Source: Cyanobacteria bacterium SBLK
Lineage (GTDB): Bacteria > Cyanobacteriota > Cyanobacteriia > Cyanobacteriales > Spirulinaceae
Length of the DNA stretch: 34,908 bases
Reading direction: 5' to 3'
Assembly: GCA_017746715.1 (NCBI GenBank)
Contig: JAGHZQ010000012.1
Location: 1 to 34,908, forward strand
Made by a program: the position numbers and the translations under genes. The notes under the pieces are model-generated. The model made no database searches. It worked only from the letters and a program-made list of their open reading frames with translations, and was not told the DNA's origin. This document shows, piece by piece, positions 7,782-15,114 of the stretch; position 1 is the first letter of the stretch; every line of letters starts with the position of its first letter.

Positions 7782-8285
7782 GTGGAAAATTCAAAACCAA
7801 AGCGAGGGTCGATCTATAGACTCGATCCTAAAAAAGTCGTTTCAAAATGTAAAAAAAATCATTTTCATGTCTATCAAATTAGACAAATCAAAACTCCAAA
7901 TTGTAAGGAAGACTCTTGTACGGAAAGAGTTAACCCTAGTTATGTAGAAAGATATCAACACCCTCATGTTGTGTGGATGAACAATTCTTTTTTTACAACT
8001 AATCAAACTTATGAGTTTACATTTACAGTTATTCCTTTAAGCTCAAAATTGAACAATATCACCAGAAATCTGAACACCATTCATGTTATCAATAATACCA
8101 AGAATAATATCAAAACCACTGGACTCAAAGAAAAATCCTATGCTTTAATTCACCAAATCTTGACAGTCGATGCAGGTTGCTTCAAAAATCCAGATGGTTC
8201 TTGGAAGGAATCAATAGGAAGGTTGAATGATTCGGATATGAATGGTATTGAAAAGCGACTGAGATATTATTTGGGTTTGAGTTAG
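7782..8285 (+). CDS. MazF/PemK-like toxin paired with the Panacea gene
   Basis: The GTG start lies two bases after the Panacea stop; the product is 167 residues. Sequence features fit the MazF/PemK SH3-like barrel. KPKRGSIYRLDP resembles 'RGDIy.vdldP'. HPHVVWMNNSFFTTNQ...FTVIPLSS resembles 'RPvvVlsnd.fn...vvPlts'. The C-terminal GLKEKSYALIHQILTVDAG...IGRLNDSDMNGIEKRLRYYLGL resembles the MazF ending (GL..dS.....qi.tvd...iG.l.......l...L.L). MazF-type toxins are sequence-specific RNases. This protein is longer than the usual 110-120 residues, with an extra Cys/His-containing segment at about 22-55 (CKKNHFHVY, CKEDSC). The gene is AT-rich with no HIP1 site inside, unlike its neighbours, suggesting recent transfer. 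Confidence 0.72.
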   Translation: MENSKPKRGSIYRLDPKKVVSKCKKNHFHVYQIRQIKTPNCKEDSCTERVNPSYVERYQHPHVVWMNNSFFTTNQTYEFTFTVIPLSSKLNNITRNLNTIHVINNTKNNIKTTGLKEKSYALIHQILTVDAGCFKNPDGSWKESIGRLNDSDMNGIEKRLRYYLGLS

Positions 8286-8446
8286 AGACAAGAAAACGAT
8301 CTCTTTTGACCATCCGATGTAGAGTTTTTAAAAACTGCGCTTGCTATCCTTGTTTTGTCACTCTGGGGAATTTCAACGAATTTTTGCCATCACAGCCAAC
8401 GAAAAATCAATGTTTAACCCGGATTTGACAGAAGAGGGTTATTCGC

Positions 8447-8475
8447 TTTACAAGTGAAATGATTTTTGTTATAAT
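8447..8475 (+). promoter_or_regulatory. Sigma-70-type promoter with extended -10
   Basis: TTTACA (8447-8452), a 17-base spacer, then TATAAT (8470-8475) preceded by TG one base away (extended -10). Transcription would start near 8482, just before the small gene at 8502/8515. It is among the clearest promoters in the window. Confidence 0.7.
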
Positions 8476-8514
8476 ACTAAATATACTATAAATTATCATC
8501 TATGAAAAAACTCT

Positions 8515-8721
8515 TTGTTACAAGGACTAAAAGTTCTCCCTTTATCAGTAAGTATTACAACCATAGTGTTTTTACTTTTAGCATTCAGGATCGGAGATAA
8601 AGCAGTAACAATAGAAGATTTTATTGGCACATTCCGTGTTCAAGTTGGATGGTATAAGCTAGAACTTGACAGAATACAAAGAGATAGTGAGGAACTCTGT
8701 AACAGGAAAGTACAAGAATAG
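8515..8721 (+). CDS. Small single-helix membrane protein, start frame uncertain
   Basis: Read from TTG 8515 this gives 68 residues: a hydrophobic helix at about 8-25 (LPLSVSITTIVFLLLAF), then a polar part with DFIGTFRVQVGWYKLELDRIQ. An ATG at 8502 is out of frame by one base; an A6 run follows it. With A5 the reading would be MKNSLLQGLKVLP... continuing into this frame, 72 residues, which looks natural. Either the TTG is used, or the A6 run reflects slippage or a sequence error. The unit has its own promoter (8447-8475) and terminator (8740-8776). I do not recognise the family. Its place between a toxin-antitoxin pair and the replication gene suggests a small regulatory, toxin-like or phage/plasmid-type membrane peptide, but that is only inference. 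Confidence 0.5.
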   Translation: MLQGLKVLPLSVSITTIVFLLLAFRIGDKAVTIEDFIGTFRVQVGWYKLELDRIQRDSEELCNRKVQE

Positions 8722-8739
8722 TATAGATCCTAATGATAT

Positions 8740-8776
8740 TTCCACTGTTGTTCTGTCAACAGTGGAATTTCTTTTA
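8740..8776 (+). terminator. Rho-independent terminator
   Basis: TTCCACTGTTG, the six-base loop TTCTGT and CAACAGTGGAA make a perfect 11-bp stem (8740-8767). TTTCTTTT follows. It closes the transcript started near 8482, giving an RNA of about 290 bases. Confidence 0.85.
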
Positions 8777-8803
8777 TAATTGCTTAAAAATATTCTAAAA
8801 ATT

Positions 8804-8932
8804 ATGGCTGGAACGACTTGGATTGTTTATAAAGCAGACAGCAAAGATGCACCCCAGTGGGAAGAACTCAAACGCGGTGTTTCTGTGGATGAAATCTTGT
8901 CTGAAGTGCCGAAAGAACAATCTTTTGTTTAA
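8804..8932 (+). CDS. 42-residue hypothetical peptide
   Basis: An ATG at 8804 opens a 42-codon frame that begins MAGTTWIVYKADSKDAPQWEE and continues LKRGVSVDEILSEVPKEQSFV before TAA. The composition is protein-like: Trp and Tyr are present, and there is a charged amphipathic middle. 'RGVSVDEILSEVPKE' resembles the helical segments of small antitoxin-like proteins such as DUF433. There is no clear Shine-Dalgarno (AAAAATT upstream). It lies right after a terminator, so it would need its own promoter. It may be a fragment of a larger gene. Function unknown. Confidence 0.35.
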   Translation: MAGTTWIVYKADSKDAPQWEELKRGVSVDEILSEVPKEQSFV

Positions 8933-9217
8933 GAATGCGAATTGCGATCGCACTACTCGCCTTTATTTTTGGGTACAGCGATCGCAGCATATCAATAGTA
9001 CACCCTTGGAGCGATCGCGCCAAGTATTTTTTTGTAAAAATTTCTCATCTCAAACACGAGATCTGGCATATCATAGAAGCCTCAACAGCAAGCACAGTCT
9101 TGTCTTTGAGGTCGAGCGATCGCGCTAAATAGTGTTTTTTCCTAAAATTCCTCCCCCCATAACACTAGATATAGCGTATGATGGTAAACCCAACCGAGAG
9201 AAAGACACCAGACCATC
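8933..9217. other. HIP1-dense spacer upstream of the replication gene, with a small inverted repeat
   Basis: I see no convincing gene here. Four GCGATCGC sites fall within about 180 bases (near 8944, 8978, 9012 and 9117). TAGTGTT (9130-9136) and AACACTA (9161-9167) form a 7-bp inverted repeat spaced by 24 bases. A possible -10 (TATGAT, 9177-9182) follows before the GTG at 9218, but no matching -35 is visible. The inverted repeat could be an operator for the replication gene. Confidence 0.35.
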
Positions 9218-12200
9218 GTGCATTATCTACAGGAATGGCAGGCGAGTTGCGTGGACGAGCAACTCACCCGTTTAAACGTCACTGCCTTAGAAGGCGATCG
9301 CCCCTATGATTACCTCTTTTATGCCGATAACATTCCCAGACGGAATGACGGACGCATCGGAGACTCACTACTCAAACGCTATCAGCACCTTGAAAATGGC
9401 GGTTGGTGGTGTTCGGGGATCGATATTTTGACGGGAGATAATGACCTTTGGGGCTGTTTTAAACCCATTTCCCCGAGAATTAGCTTAGAGCGTCATAAAC
9501 CGATTAAATACGAGCATCCTCCCAAAACCTCTACGGGAATTTTTGCGCTTAAAGTACCACCTCACCTTTGGAAGAAAATTGCAGAGCGTTATAACCAGCC
9601 CATTTTACCCCAAGAAATCGACCCCAGTCAACCCGATTCTGGCTTTTGGCAGTGGTTGATGAAATACCCTCAAATTCCTTTATGTATCACCGAAGGTGCA
9701 AAAAAAGCCGGAGCCTTGCTAACGGCAGGTTATGCCGCGATCGCTCTCCCCGGAGTTAATGGCGGCTATCGCGTCCCTCGTAACGAATTCGGCGATCGCA
9801 CTGGGAAAGCCAGACTCATCCCCCAACTGCAAAAACTCGCCCGCGATCGACGCTCGATCTACATGGTTTTTGATTGCGATCGCAAACCCAATACTGTTAA
9901 AGCTGTTAATGCTGCCATTCGTCAAACGGGATACTTATTTTCGCAACAAGAGTGCGAAGTTAAAATAATTAAATGGAATCCTGAGTGGGGTAAAGGAGTT
10001 GACGATCTTATCTCCGAAAAAGGACTCGAAACCTTCGATCGCGCCTACGAAACTGCTCCAACTTTGGAAAAATGGAAGGCTTTCGCTTTTTCTCAACTCA
10101 CTTATCCTTCTCATTACCAATTGAATAGTCGCTACTTGCCGGAATTAAACATTCCTCAAGAAGCACGTTTAATTGGCATTAAATCCCCAAAAGGAACGGG
10201 AAAAACGCAATTTTTAGAACGTATTGTCAAACAAGCGATCGCCGAGAAAAAATGGGTTTTAATTATCGGTCATCGCGTGCGCTTAGTAGAATCATTATGC
10301 AAGCGTTTTGGCTTAAATTATGTCACCGAAGTCTGTGGCGATCGCTCTTTAGGAATTTTGGGTTATGGCTTGTGTATCGATTCTCTTCATCCCAACTCTC
10401 AGGCGCAATTTAACGCTGCAAATTGGCAAGATGGAATCGTTATCATTGATGAAGTCGAGCAAGTGCTCTGGCACGGACTCAACTCGAAAACCTGTCGGGG
10501 GAATCGCGTGTCTATTCTGAGATCCCTCAAAATATTGATGCAAAATGTTTTAGGAGGAGAGGGAAAAGTTTATGTTGCTGATGCCGATTTAACCGATGTT
10601 TCTTTAGATTATTTAATTGCTTTAGCTGGCATTAATTTACAGCCTTTTATTGTTAGAAATAATTGGCAACCCGACCGTGAAAATGCCTGGCCGATTTATC
10701 ATTATTCCGATGATGCTCCCGATCGCCTCGTTAGAGATTTAGAAACTCACATTGTTGAAGGAGGGAGACCTTTTGTGTGTCTTTCTGCCCAAAAACTTAA
10801 GAGTCAATGGGGAACTCGCAATCTAGAAGCATATTTAAAAGAGAAAATCCCGAAAGCCAAGATTTTGCGGATCGATTCCGAATCTCTCGCCGATCCGACT
10901 CATGCCGCGTATGGTTGCATGAACGATCTCGATGCTGTTTTAAGTCATTATGATATTGTTTTAGCGAGTCCTTCGATTGAGACGGGAGTGAGTATCGATC
11001 TTAGAGGTCACTTTACATCCGTTTGGGCGATCGCTCAAGGTATCCAATCCGAAAACTCCGTGCGTCAGGCGATCGGACGCATTCGCGAAAATGTTCCTCG
11101 TTACCTCTGGATCGCCTCTTTTGGCTTCAATCAAGTGGGGAATGGTTCCACTTCCATTCCCACACTGTTGAACTCAGGACAGCGTTTGACGCAACTCAAT
11201 GTTAGATTGCTCCAACAATCGGATTTTAGCGCTTTAGATGACCTCGAAACGGGATTTCAGGCAGAATCTTTGCTCTGTTGGGCCAAATTTGCCGTTCGTT
11301 TTAATGCCGCAACTTTGGAATATCGCCGCACGATTTTAACGGCTTTATTAGTAGAGGGACATATTGTAGAGGAGAAAAAGGAGAAGAGAAAGGAAGAAAA
11401 AGGAGAAGAAAAGAAGCGCAAAGAACCGGAAATTGACGGATTGAAAGCCGCGATCGCTGAAGTTCGCGATCGCAACTATCAAGAAGAATGCGAGGCGATC
11501 GCTTTTGCTCCCGATATTAGCGAACAAGAATATCAACTTCTCAAAAAGCAGTTGGTGAAAACCTATCCCCAACGACGCAAATTGCGGAAATACGAACTCA
11601 TCAAGCGTTATGGTATCGAAATTACGCCAGAGTTAGCCATTAAAGATGATAATGGTTGGTATGCTCAATTGCGCTTGCATTATTTTCTCACCGTCGGACG
11701 ACAATATTTAGCCGATCGCGATGCAGCGAAAGCACAAGAACTCCTCGTACAAGGAGATGGTAAGATATTTACTCCCGACTTCAATCGCTCGCAATTGGGG
11801 GCTAAAATTGGAACGATGGAAGTGTTAGGAATTCCCGTACTTTTAGCGCATCCCGATCGCGAATTGCGGAATAGCGATCGCGATCTTAAAGCCATGCAAA
11901 AAATTGCGATCGATAATCGTGCTTTTATTAAAACGGCATTCGGGATGGGAATTGCCAAAAATGCCAGTCCGATTTTAATTGTTCGCCGCTTTTTAGAACA
12001 GATTGGTTATGGGTTAAACTATATCAAATGCGAAGGAGAAAAAGGCAAAAATAAGAAAACAAAACGCATTCGAGTTTATAAAACCGCAATCTCCGATGAT
12101 GGTCGTTTTGCGGTTTTCGATCGCTGGTTGCAAAGAGATGAAACAGTTTTAATTCCCGATACTATTTTAGAGGGAAATCTTGCAACTGCTAAACACTTAG

Positions 12201-12253
12201 AAACACGACAGAAAAACGAGCAAGATAACTTTGTTCAACTCAGTTTGTTTTAA
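9218..12253 (+). CDS. CyRepA1-family plasmid replication protein (DUF3854 plus helicase-like)
   Basis: The product is 1011 residues. Near 155-185 lies LCITEGAKKAGALLTAGYAA...PGVNGGYR and near 218 YMVFDCDRKPN, the toprim-like DUF3854 region. A helicase-like core follows: P-loop SPKGTGKTQF (about 322-331), DEVE box IIDEVEQVLW (about 408), SPSIETGVSIDL (about 585), and QAIGRIRENVPR (about 617), which resembles superfamily-2 motif VI. A Lys/Glu-rich linker (about 718-742) leads into a C-terminal domain. This layout is that of the cyanobacterial CyRepA1 replication proteins, which start replication of many cyanobacterial plasmids and also occur in chromosomes. The start is a GTG with only a weak GAGAGAAAG upstream. 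The frame is intact over 3 kb, arguing for current selection. Confidence 0.85.
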   Translation: MHYLQEWQASCVDEQLTRLNVTALEGDRPYDYLFYADNIPRRNDGRIGDSLLKRYQHLENGGWWCSGIDILTGDNDLWGCFKPISPRISLERHKPIKYEHPPKTSTGIFALKVPPHLWKKIAERYNQPILPQEIDPSQPDSGFWQWLMKYPQIPLCITEGAKKAGALLTAGYAAIALPGVNGGYRVPRNEFGDRTGKARLIPQLQKLARDRRSIYMVFDCDRKPNTVKAVNAAIRQTGYLFSQQECEVKIIKWNPEWGKGVDDLISEKGLETFDRAYETAPTLEKWKAFAFSQLTYPSHYQLNSRYLPELNIPQEARLIGIKSPKGTGKTQFLERIVKQAIAEKKWVLIIGHRVRLVESLCKRFGLNYVTEVCGDRSLGILGYGLCIDSLHPNSQAQFNAANWQDGIVIIDEVEQVLWHGLNSKTCRGNRVSILRSLKILMQNVLGGEGKVYVADADLTDVSLDYLIALAGINLQPFIVRNNWQPDRENAWPIYHYSDDAPDRLVRDLETHIVEGGRPFVCLSAQKLKSQWGTRNLEAYLKEKIPKAKILRIDSESLADPTHAAYGCMNDLDAVLSHYDIVLASPSIETGVSIDLRGHFTSVWAIAQGIQSENSVRQAIGRIRENVPRYLWIASFGFNQVGNGSTSIPTLLNSGQRLTQLNVRLLQQSDFSALDDLETGFQAESLLCWAKFAVRFNAATLEYRRTILTALLVEGHIVEEKKEKRKEEKGEEKKRKEPEIDGLKAAIAEVRDRNYQEECEAIAFAPDISEQEYQLLKKQLVKTYPQRRKLRKYELIKRYGIEITPELAIKDDNGWYAQLRLHYFLTVGRQYLADRDAAKAQELLVQGDGKIFTPDFNRSQLGAKIGTMEVLGIPVLLAHPDRELRNSDRDLKAMQKIAIDNRAFIKTAFGMGIAKNASPILIVRRFLEQIGYGLNYIKCEGEKGKNKKTKRIRVYKTAISDDGRFAVFDRWLQRDETVLIPDTILEGNLATAKHLETRQKNEQDNFVQLSLF

Positions 12254-12320
12254 GAGCAAATGGAGGCATTATTATGAATGTCCAGAAAATAAATCGGCAA
12301 TAAGTTGTCTCCACGATCCC

Positions 12321-12504
12321 GATCCACTAGGGGTTTAAAACCCCTGTCTCATACGAAAAATCCATTGAAATGGATTGAGATATGGCTAAAGCCACGCTTT
12401 CAGCTGCGAGATACTCCTCCTTTGAAATTGATAATTTTGAATTGATGTAGTCCTCTTAAGAGGACTTTTGATATGAGACGGGGATTTTTAATCCTTGGCG
12501 GATC
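12321..12504. repeat. Terminal-inverted-repeat element, copy 1 (MITE-like, 184 bp)
   Basis: It begins GATCCACTAGGGGTTTAAAA and ends with GGGGATTTTTAATCCTTGGCGGATC. The ends are inverted, imperfect copies of each other, and each is itself palindromic (AGGGGTTTAAAACCCCT). Inside are further hairpins: TCCATTGAAATGGA, GGCTAAAGCC and GTCCTCTTAAGAGGAC. A second copy lies at 15827-16041. There is no coding sequence. It occupies most of the 335-base spacer between the replication gene and hemJ; I see nothing else there. A non-autonomous mobile element or a structured RNA are both possible. Confidence 0.8.
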
Positions 12505-12588
12505 GGAACTGAGAGAGTTATTGTAGTTACCGATTTGATTTTTGAACTTTCGTAATAATGCCCAAAAAATAGATGAAATCTAAAGGCT

Positions 12589-13179
12589 TTAACCCGCTGA
12601 CGATGCCGATGTTTGTTGTTGAATGCGTTCTAGCATTCTTTCTTTATCTTGACGGCGTTTCTTGGCGTAGAGTTGAATCGCTGCTATCATAGAAGCAACA
12701 AGAGCAAAAATCAACCAAGTTGTTAAATCTAGCGGTAAATTTCCTTTAAAAACAGCCAAGAGAACGATAACAAGTAATAGAACCGTTGGGGCTTCATTTA
12801 AGGCGCGAAATTGTTGACCCGTCCAGTTACATTCCCCAGCTGCCAATCGTTTCATAATCCGTCCGCAAAAGAAATGATAGCCAATTAATACCGCCACTAA
12901 AGACAGTTTAATATGCAGCCAACCCGATTTTAAAATTTCGGGTTCTGTCGAAATCAAACCGATCGCCATGGCCACCGTCACTACCATTCCCGGCATGGTA
13001 ATAATATGATAGAGGCGCTTTTCCATAATTTCATATTGCGCCTTGAGAATGGTTTGTGCGGGTTCGTCTCGCTCTGAGGCTTCTGCGTGATAGACAAAGA
13101 GACGAACCAAATAAAACAACCCGGCAAACCAGACGACAACGCCGATTAGGTGGAACGCTTTAAACCAAAAATAAGCCAT
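12589..13179 (-). CDS. hemJ: HemJ-type protoporphyrinogen IX oxidase
   Basis: From the ATG at 13179 the product is 196 residues and starts MAYFWFKAFHLIGVVVWFAG, the standard cyanobacterial HemJ N-terminus. An upstream ATG at 13209 would add 10 residues and is less likely. Four to five membrane helices are visible, with the conserved KRLYHIITMPGM (essential His in the Synechocystis protein), GWLHIKL and RALNEAPT segments. HemJ oxidises protoporphyrinogen IX to protoporphyrin IX in haem and chlorophyll synthesis, using bound haem b, in the membrane. The C-terminus carries a charged KKRRQDKERMLERIQQQ tail. The gene appears monocistronic: the TIR element lies downstream and 155 bases of non-coding DNA upstream. 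Confidence 0.93.
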   Translation of the reverse strand: MAYFWFKAFHLIGVVVWFAGLFYLVRLFVYHAEASERDEPAQTILKAQYEIMEKRLYHIITMPGMVVTVAMAIGLISTEPEILKSGWLHIKLSLVAVLIGYHFFCGRIMKRLAAGECNWTGQQFRALNEAPTVLLLVIVLLAVFKGNLPLDLTTWLIFALVASMIAAIQLYAKKRRQDKERMLERIQQQTSASSAG

Positions 13180-13334
13180 AAAATCTTTTCTTATGGAGCA
13201 ACTCATCAAAGCGAGTGTAAAATTTCCCTCGGGTCAAAAGCGCGATCGCGCAACAAAAGTTAATATAACGCGGTGCGCTAGGGATTCAGAGTGAGGAGTT
13301 AAGAACAAACTCAAAGTCAGAATATACAAAAGTA

Positions 13335-14000
13335 CTAATTTCCTGTCATCTCCCCCAATTCTTCCATGAGTTGTTGTAAAACGCCCATCATTCTCGGTAA
13401 AACTAAGCGAGTTGATAAGTCTACTGAATCTTGTGCCATTCTTGGCAGAGTTTCGATTAATTTTTGTCCGGTTGGTGTTTGATAAAATACCAGCAGATTT
13501 GCTAAATCTTCTTCTGTATAATATTTGTTGTATAGATAAATTTCTATGTTGCGGGTGATTTCGATTACATTGACTTCTTCTATCATTAATTCATACATTC
13601 TCGCTTGCATTCTCCGACCTTGAGCCAGCATTTCTTGGCGTTCTTCTTCCGTTGCAGATTGATATCGTTGAGATTGTACGAGCATTTGTTCGAGCATCGA
13701 GTCGGAGCCGCTACCAAAAAGACTGCCGAGCATTTGGTCTAATAATTGTGAGCTTTGAGTCAGTTCTACCAATTGCTGAATTAACTGCCATTTTGCCGAG
13801 GGAATGGTTTGTTCTAGATTTTCTAAACTGGCTGCATCGAGTTCGTTTTGAGGGGGATTTTGGCTAATTTGCGTCTCGTCGGCTCGGGTTGGAGTTGTGG
13901 GAATTTGAGCGGCGATCGCTTTGGGAGTCGTCCATCCGGTCAAGAAAAATGTTAGAACTGCTGCTATTACTGGTAAGTTGCGTCGATCGTGGAGAATCAT
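13335..14000 (-). CDS. Exported DUF2059-domain protein
   Basis: A 221-residue protein with an N-terminal signal peptide (LPVIAAVLTFFLTGW...AIAAQ, cleavage probably near 31). A low-complexity polar stretch with many Thr and Gln follows, then an all-helical body. The C-terminal segment YYTEEDLANLLVFYQTPTGQ, followed by KLIETLPRM, is the DUF2059 signature. The family is widespread in the periplasm of Gram-negative bacteria and its function is not established. The ATG at 14000 is the first in frame and fits the signal peptide. No operon partner is obvious: hemJ lies 155 bases downstream and a small HTH gene 75 bases upstream, both on the same strand. Confidence 0.8.
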   Translation of the reverse strand: MILHDRRNLPVIAAVLTFFLTGWTTPKAIAAQIPTTPTRADETQISQNPPQNELDAASLENLEQTIPSAKWQLIQQLVELTQSSQLLDQMLGSLFGSGSDSMLEQMLVQSQRYQSATEEERQEMLAQGRRMQARMYELMIEEVNVIEITRNIEIYLYNKYYTEEDLANLLVFYQTPTGQKLIETLPRMAQDSVDLSTRLVLPRMMGVLQQLMEELGEMTGN

Positions 14001-14075
14001 GGCTCGATTGATTGTTGTTTTTGAGTGAATGCGATCGGGTTGATTGGGGGGATTTTGTTGCTTTTATTGGCGATA

Positions 14076-14318
14076 CTACTCGAATTCTACACCAAAATCA
14101 ATTCTCAGCACTTTCTCTATTCTTCTAATCACTTCCTCTGAAACCCATTCTCGTTCCTCTTTTTCGAGTTGATACCAATATCCCATGCTAATTTCAGACA
14201 AGGTTGCCAGAACTTGTGCAGAGCGACCATCCTCAATCCGAGCATTTCTTAATTGTTCGCCAAAATTATTTAATTCAGTTTCTTGGTATCTTCTGATTTT
14301 CACGGTCGTTAGGTTCAA
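14076..14318 (-). CDS. Small XRE-type helix-turn-helix protein
   Basis: An 80-residue protein: FGEQLRNARIEDGRSAQVLATLSEISMGYWYQLEKEEREWVSEEVIRRIEKVL matches a Cro/C1-type HTH (helices at about 19-70), with YWYQLEKEE at the recognition/third-helix position. The start is TTG 14318; a GTG seven codons later (NLTTVK) is the alternative. Such stand-alone regulators often belong to toxin-antitoxin or restriction modules, but no partner gene is adjacent. DNA-binding target unknown. Confidence 0.7.
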   Translation of the reverse strand: MNLTTVKIRRYQETELNNFGEQLRNARIEDGRSAQVLATLSEISMGYWYQLEKEEREWVSEEVIRRIEKVLRIDFGVEFE

Positions 14319-14641
14319 ATCTCTTTCTTTTCCTAACTCTACATCTTTATTATATCATTTTGCTCTACTCCAATTTGCACGGTCTAGTCTTAAAACATGA
14401 GTTAGAAAACTGCAATGTTTACACTACAGTATAAAACGGAAAAAATAGCTGAGTGATTTGGTATTGCTGTTGTTGATGGACCTCGATCGAATAATTATTG
14501 AGACTGTTATAATTCTGCTACAATTCAAAAAAATAGAAAGGTTACGAACTGTTTTGACCAAAAGGAGAACTCCTGCCAATACCAAAACAGTGAATTTTTT
14601 GCACCCATTGTTAGACTAGATTTTCTGGAGTATCATTTGCA
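14319..14641. other. Spacer of 323 bases with a stem-loop and no gene
   Basis: It separates the divergent HTH gene and the 122-residue gene at 14642. It is A/T-rich. Apart from the stem-loop at 14548-14591 I see no coding frame and no convincing promoter. Confidence 0.5.
14548..14599 (+). promoter_or_regulatory. Stem-loop with T-run in the leader of the 14642 gene
   Basis: ACTGTTTTG (14548-14556) and CAAAACAGT (14583-14591) form a perfect 9-bp outer stem. Inside, AGGAG-AA-CTCCT forms a second short stem carrying a Shine-Dalgarno-like core. The outer stem is followed by GAATTTTTT (to 14599). It sits 50 bases before the next ATG and could be an attenuator, an RNA leader or the terminator of a small RNA. 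Confidence 0.45.
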
Positions 14642-15010
14642 ATGAATCCTAGCAATCCTAACCCCAATAACGAGACCGATAACGAGGAAACCCTTAAAAC
14701 TCCCAGTACATCGCCGACCAAGACAGAAAAACCGACAATACCTTGGACGGGAGATTACCTCAGTTTAAAAGCTGAAAATATCTCAAAAGCAAAACAATAT
14801 TTTGCTTGCGCTTGTTACTACTCGATGCTGGCAGAAGGACTCACTTGGGATGAGATTTTTTTACCCATATCGGGACGATTGAGCTATCGAGAACATTATG
14901 AGCTTGCAATGGCTTTCGATCGCCTCTTTGAGACCATTGAAACCCACGGTATTCCGGATCTGATAGAAGATTATTTAAGGTCTGCAAATTGGGGCGATCG
15001 CAATGGTTGA
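14642..15010 (+). CDS. Hypothetical 122-residue protein
   Basis: The first 35 residues are a disordered Asn/Pro/Thr/Glu-rich tail. The rest is a compact, mostly helical domain: TGDYLSLKAENISKAKQYFACACYYSMLAEGLTW, then DEIFLPISGRLSYREHYELAMAFDRLFETIE. I do not recognise the family. The ATG is preceded by TGGAG at 12 bases. A good terminator (15044-15072) follows the stop, so it is likely a real monocistronic gene. The final codons lie inside a 39-bp sequence repeated at 15702-15740. Confidence 0.6.
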   Translation: MNPSNPNPNNETDNEETLKTPSTSPTKTEKPTIPWTGDYLSLKAENISKAKQYFACACYYSMLAEGLTWDEIFLPISGRLSYREHYELAMAFDRLFETIETHGIPDLIEDYLRSANWGDRNG

Positions 15011-15033
15011 TGGTTGGTTCTGAAGAAGCGATC
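14995..15033. repeat. 39-bp direct repeat, copy 1
   Basis: CGATCGCAATGGTT through GAAGAAGCGATC is 36/39 identical to 15702-15740 and is bounded at both ends by HIP1-like CGATCG/GCGATC. This copy spans the stop codon of the 122-residue gene. Confidence 0.75.
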
Positions 15034-15043
15034 GATTGTATGA

Positions 15044-15072
15044 AAAAAGGAGGTATCGCAACCTCCCTTTTT
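15044..15072 (+). terminator. Rho-independent terminator after the 122-residue gene
   Basis: AAAAAAGGAGGT, loop ATCGCA and ACCTCCCTTTTT form a 12-bp stem with one mismatch. A T-rich run follows. Confidence 0.75.
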
Positions 15073-15114
15073 ATGTTTTTTGTCCTAGGGACAGGAGTAT
15101 AAAATTAGCAATCC

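Noticed and set aside
8425..8475. TTGACA at 8425 as the -35 of the TATAAT at 8470
   Set aside because: The spacing is 39 bases. TTTACA at 8447 gives the right 17-base spacing.
8935..9132. 65-codon frame beginning MRIAIALLAFIFG that looks like a signal peptide
   Set aside because: It consists largely of translated HIP1 sites in an A/T-rich spacer, and another frame is equally open. There is no ribosome site or conserved motif.
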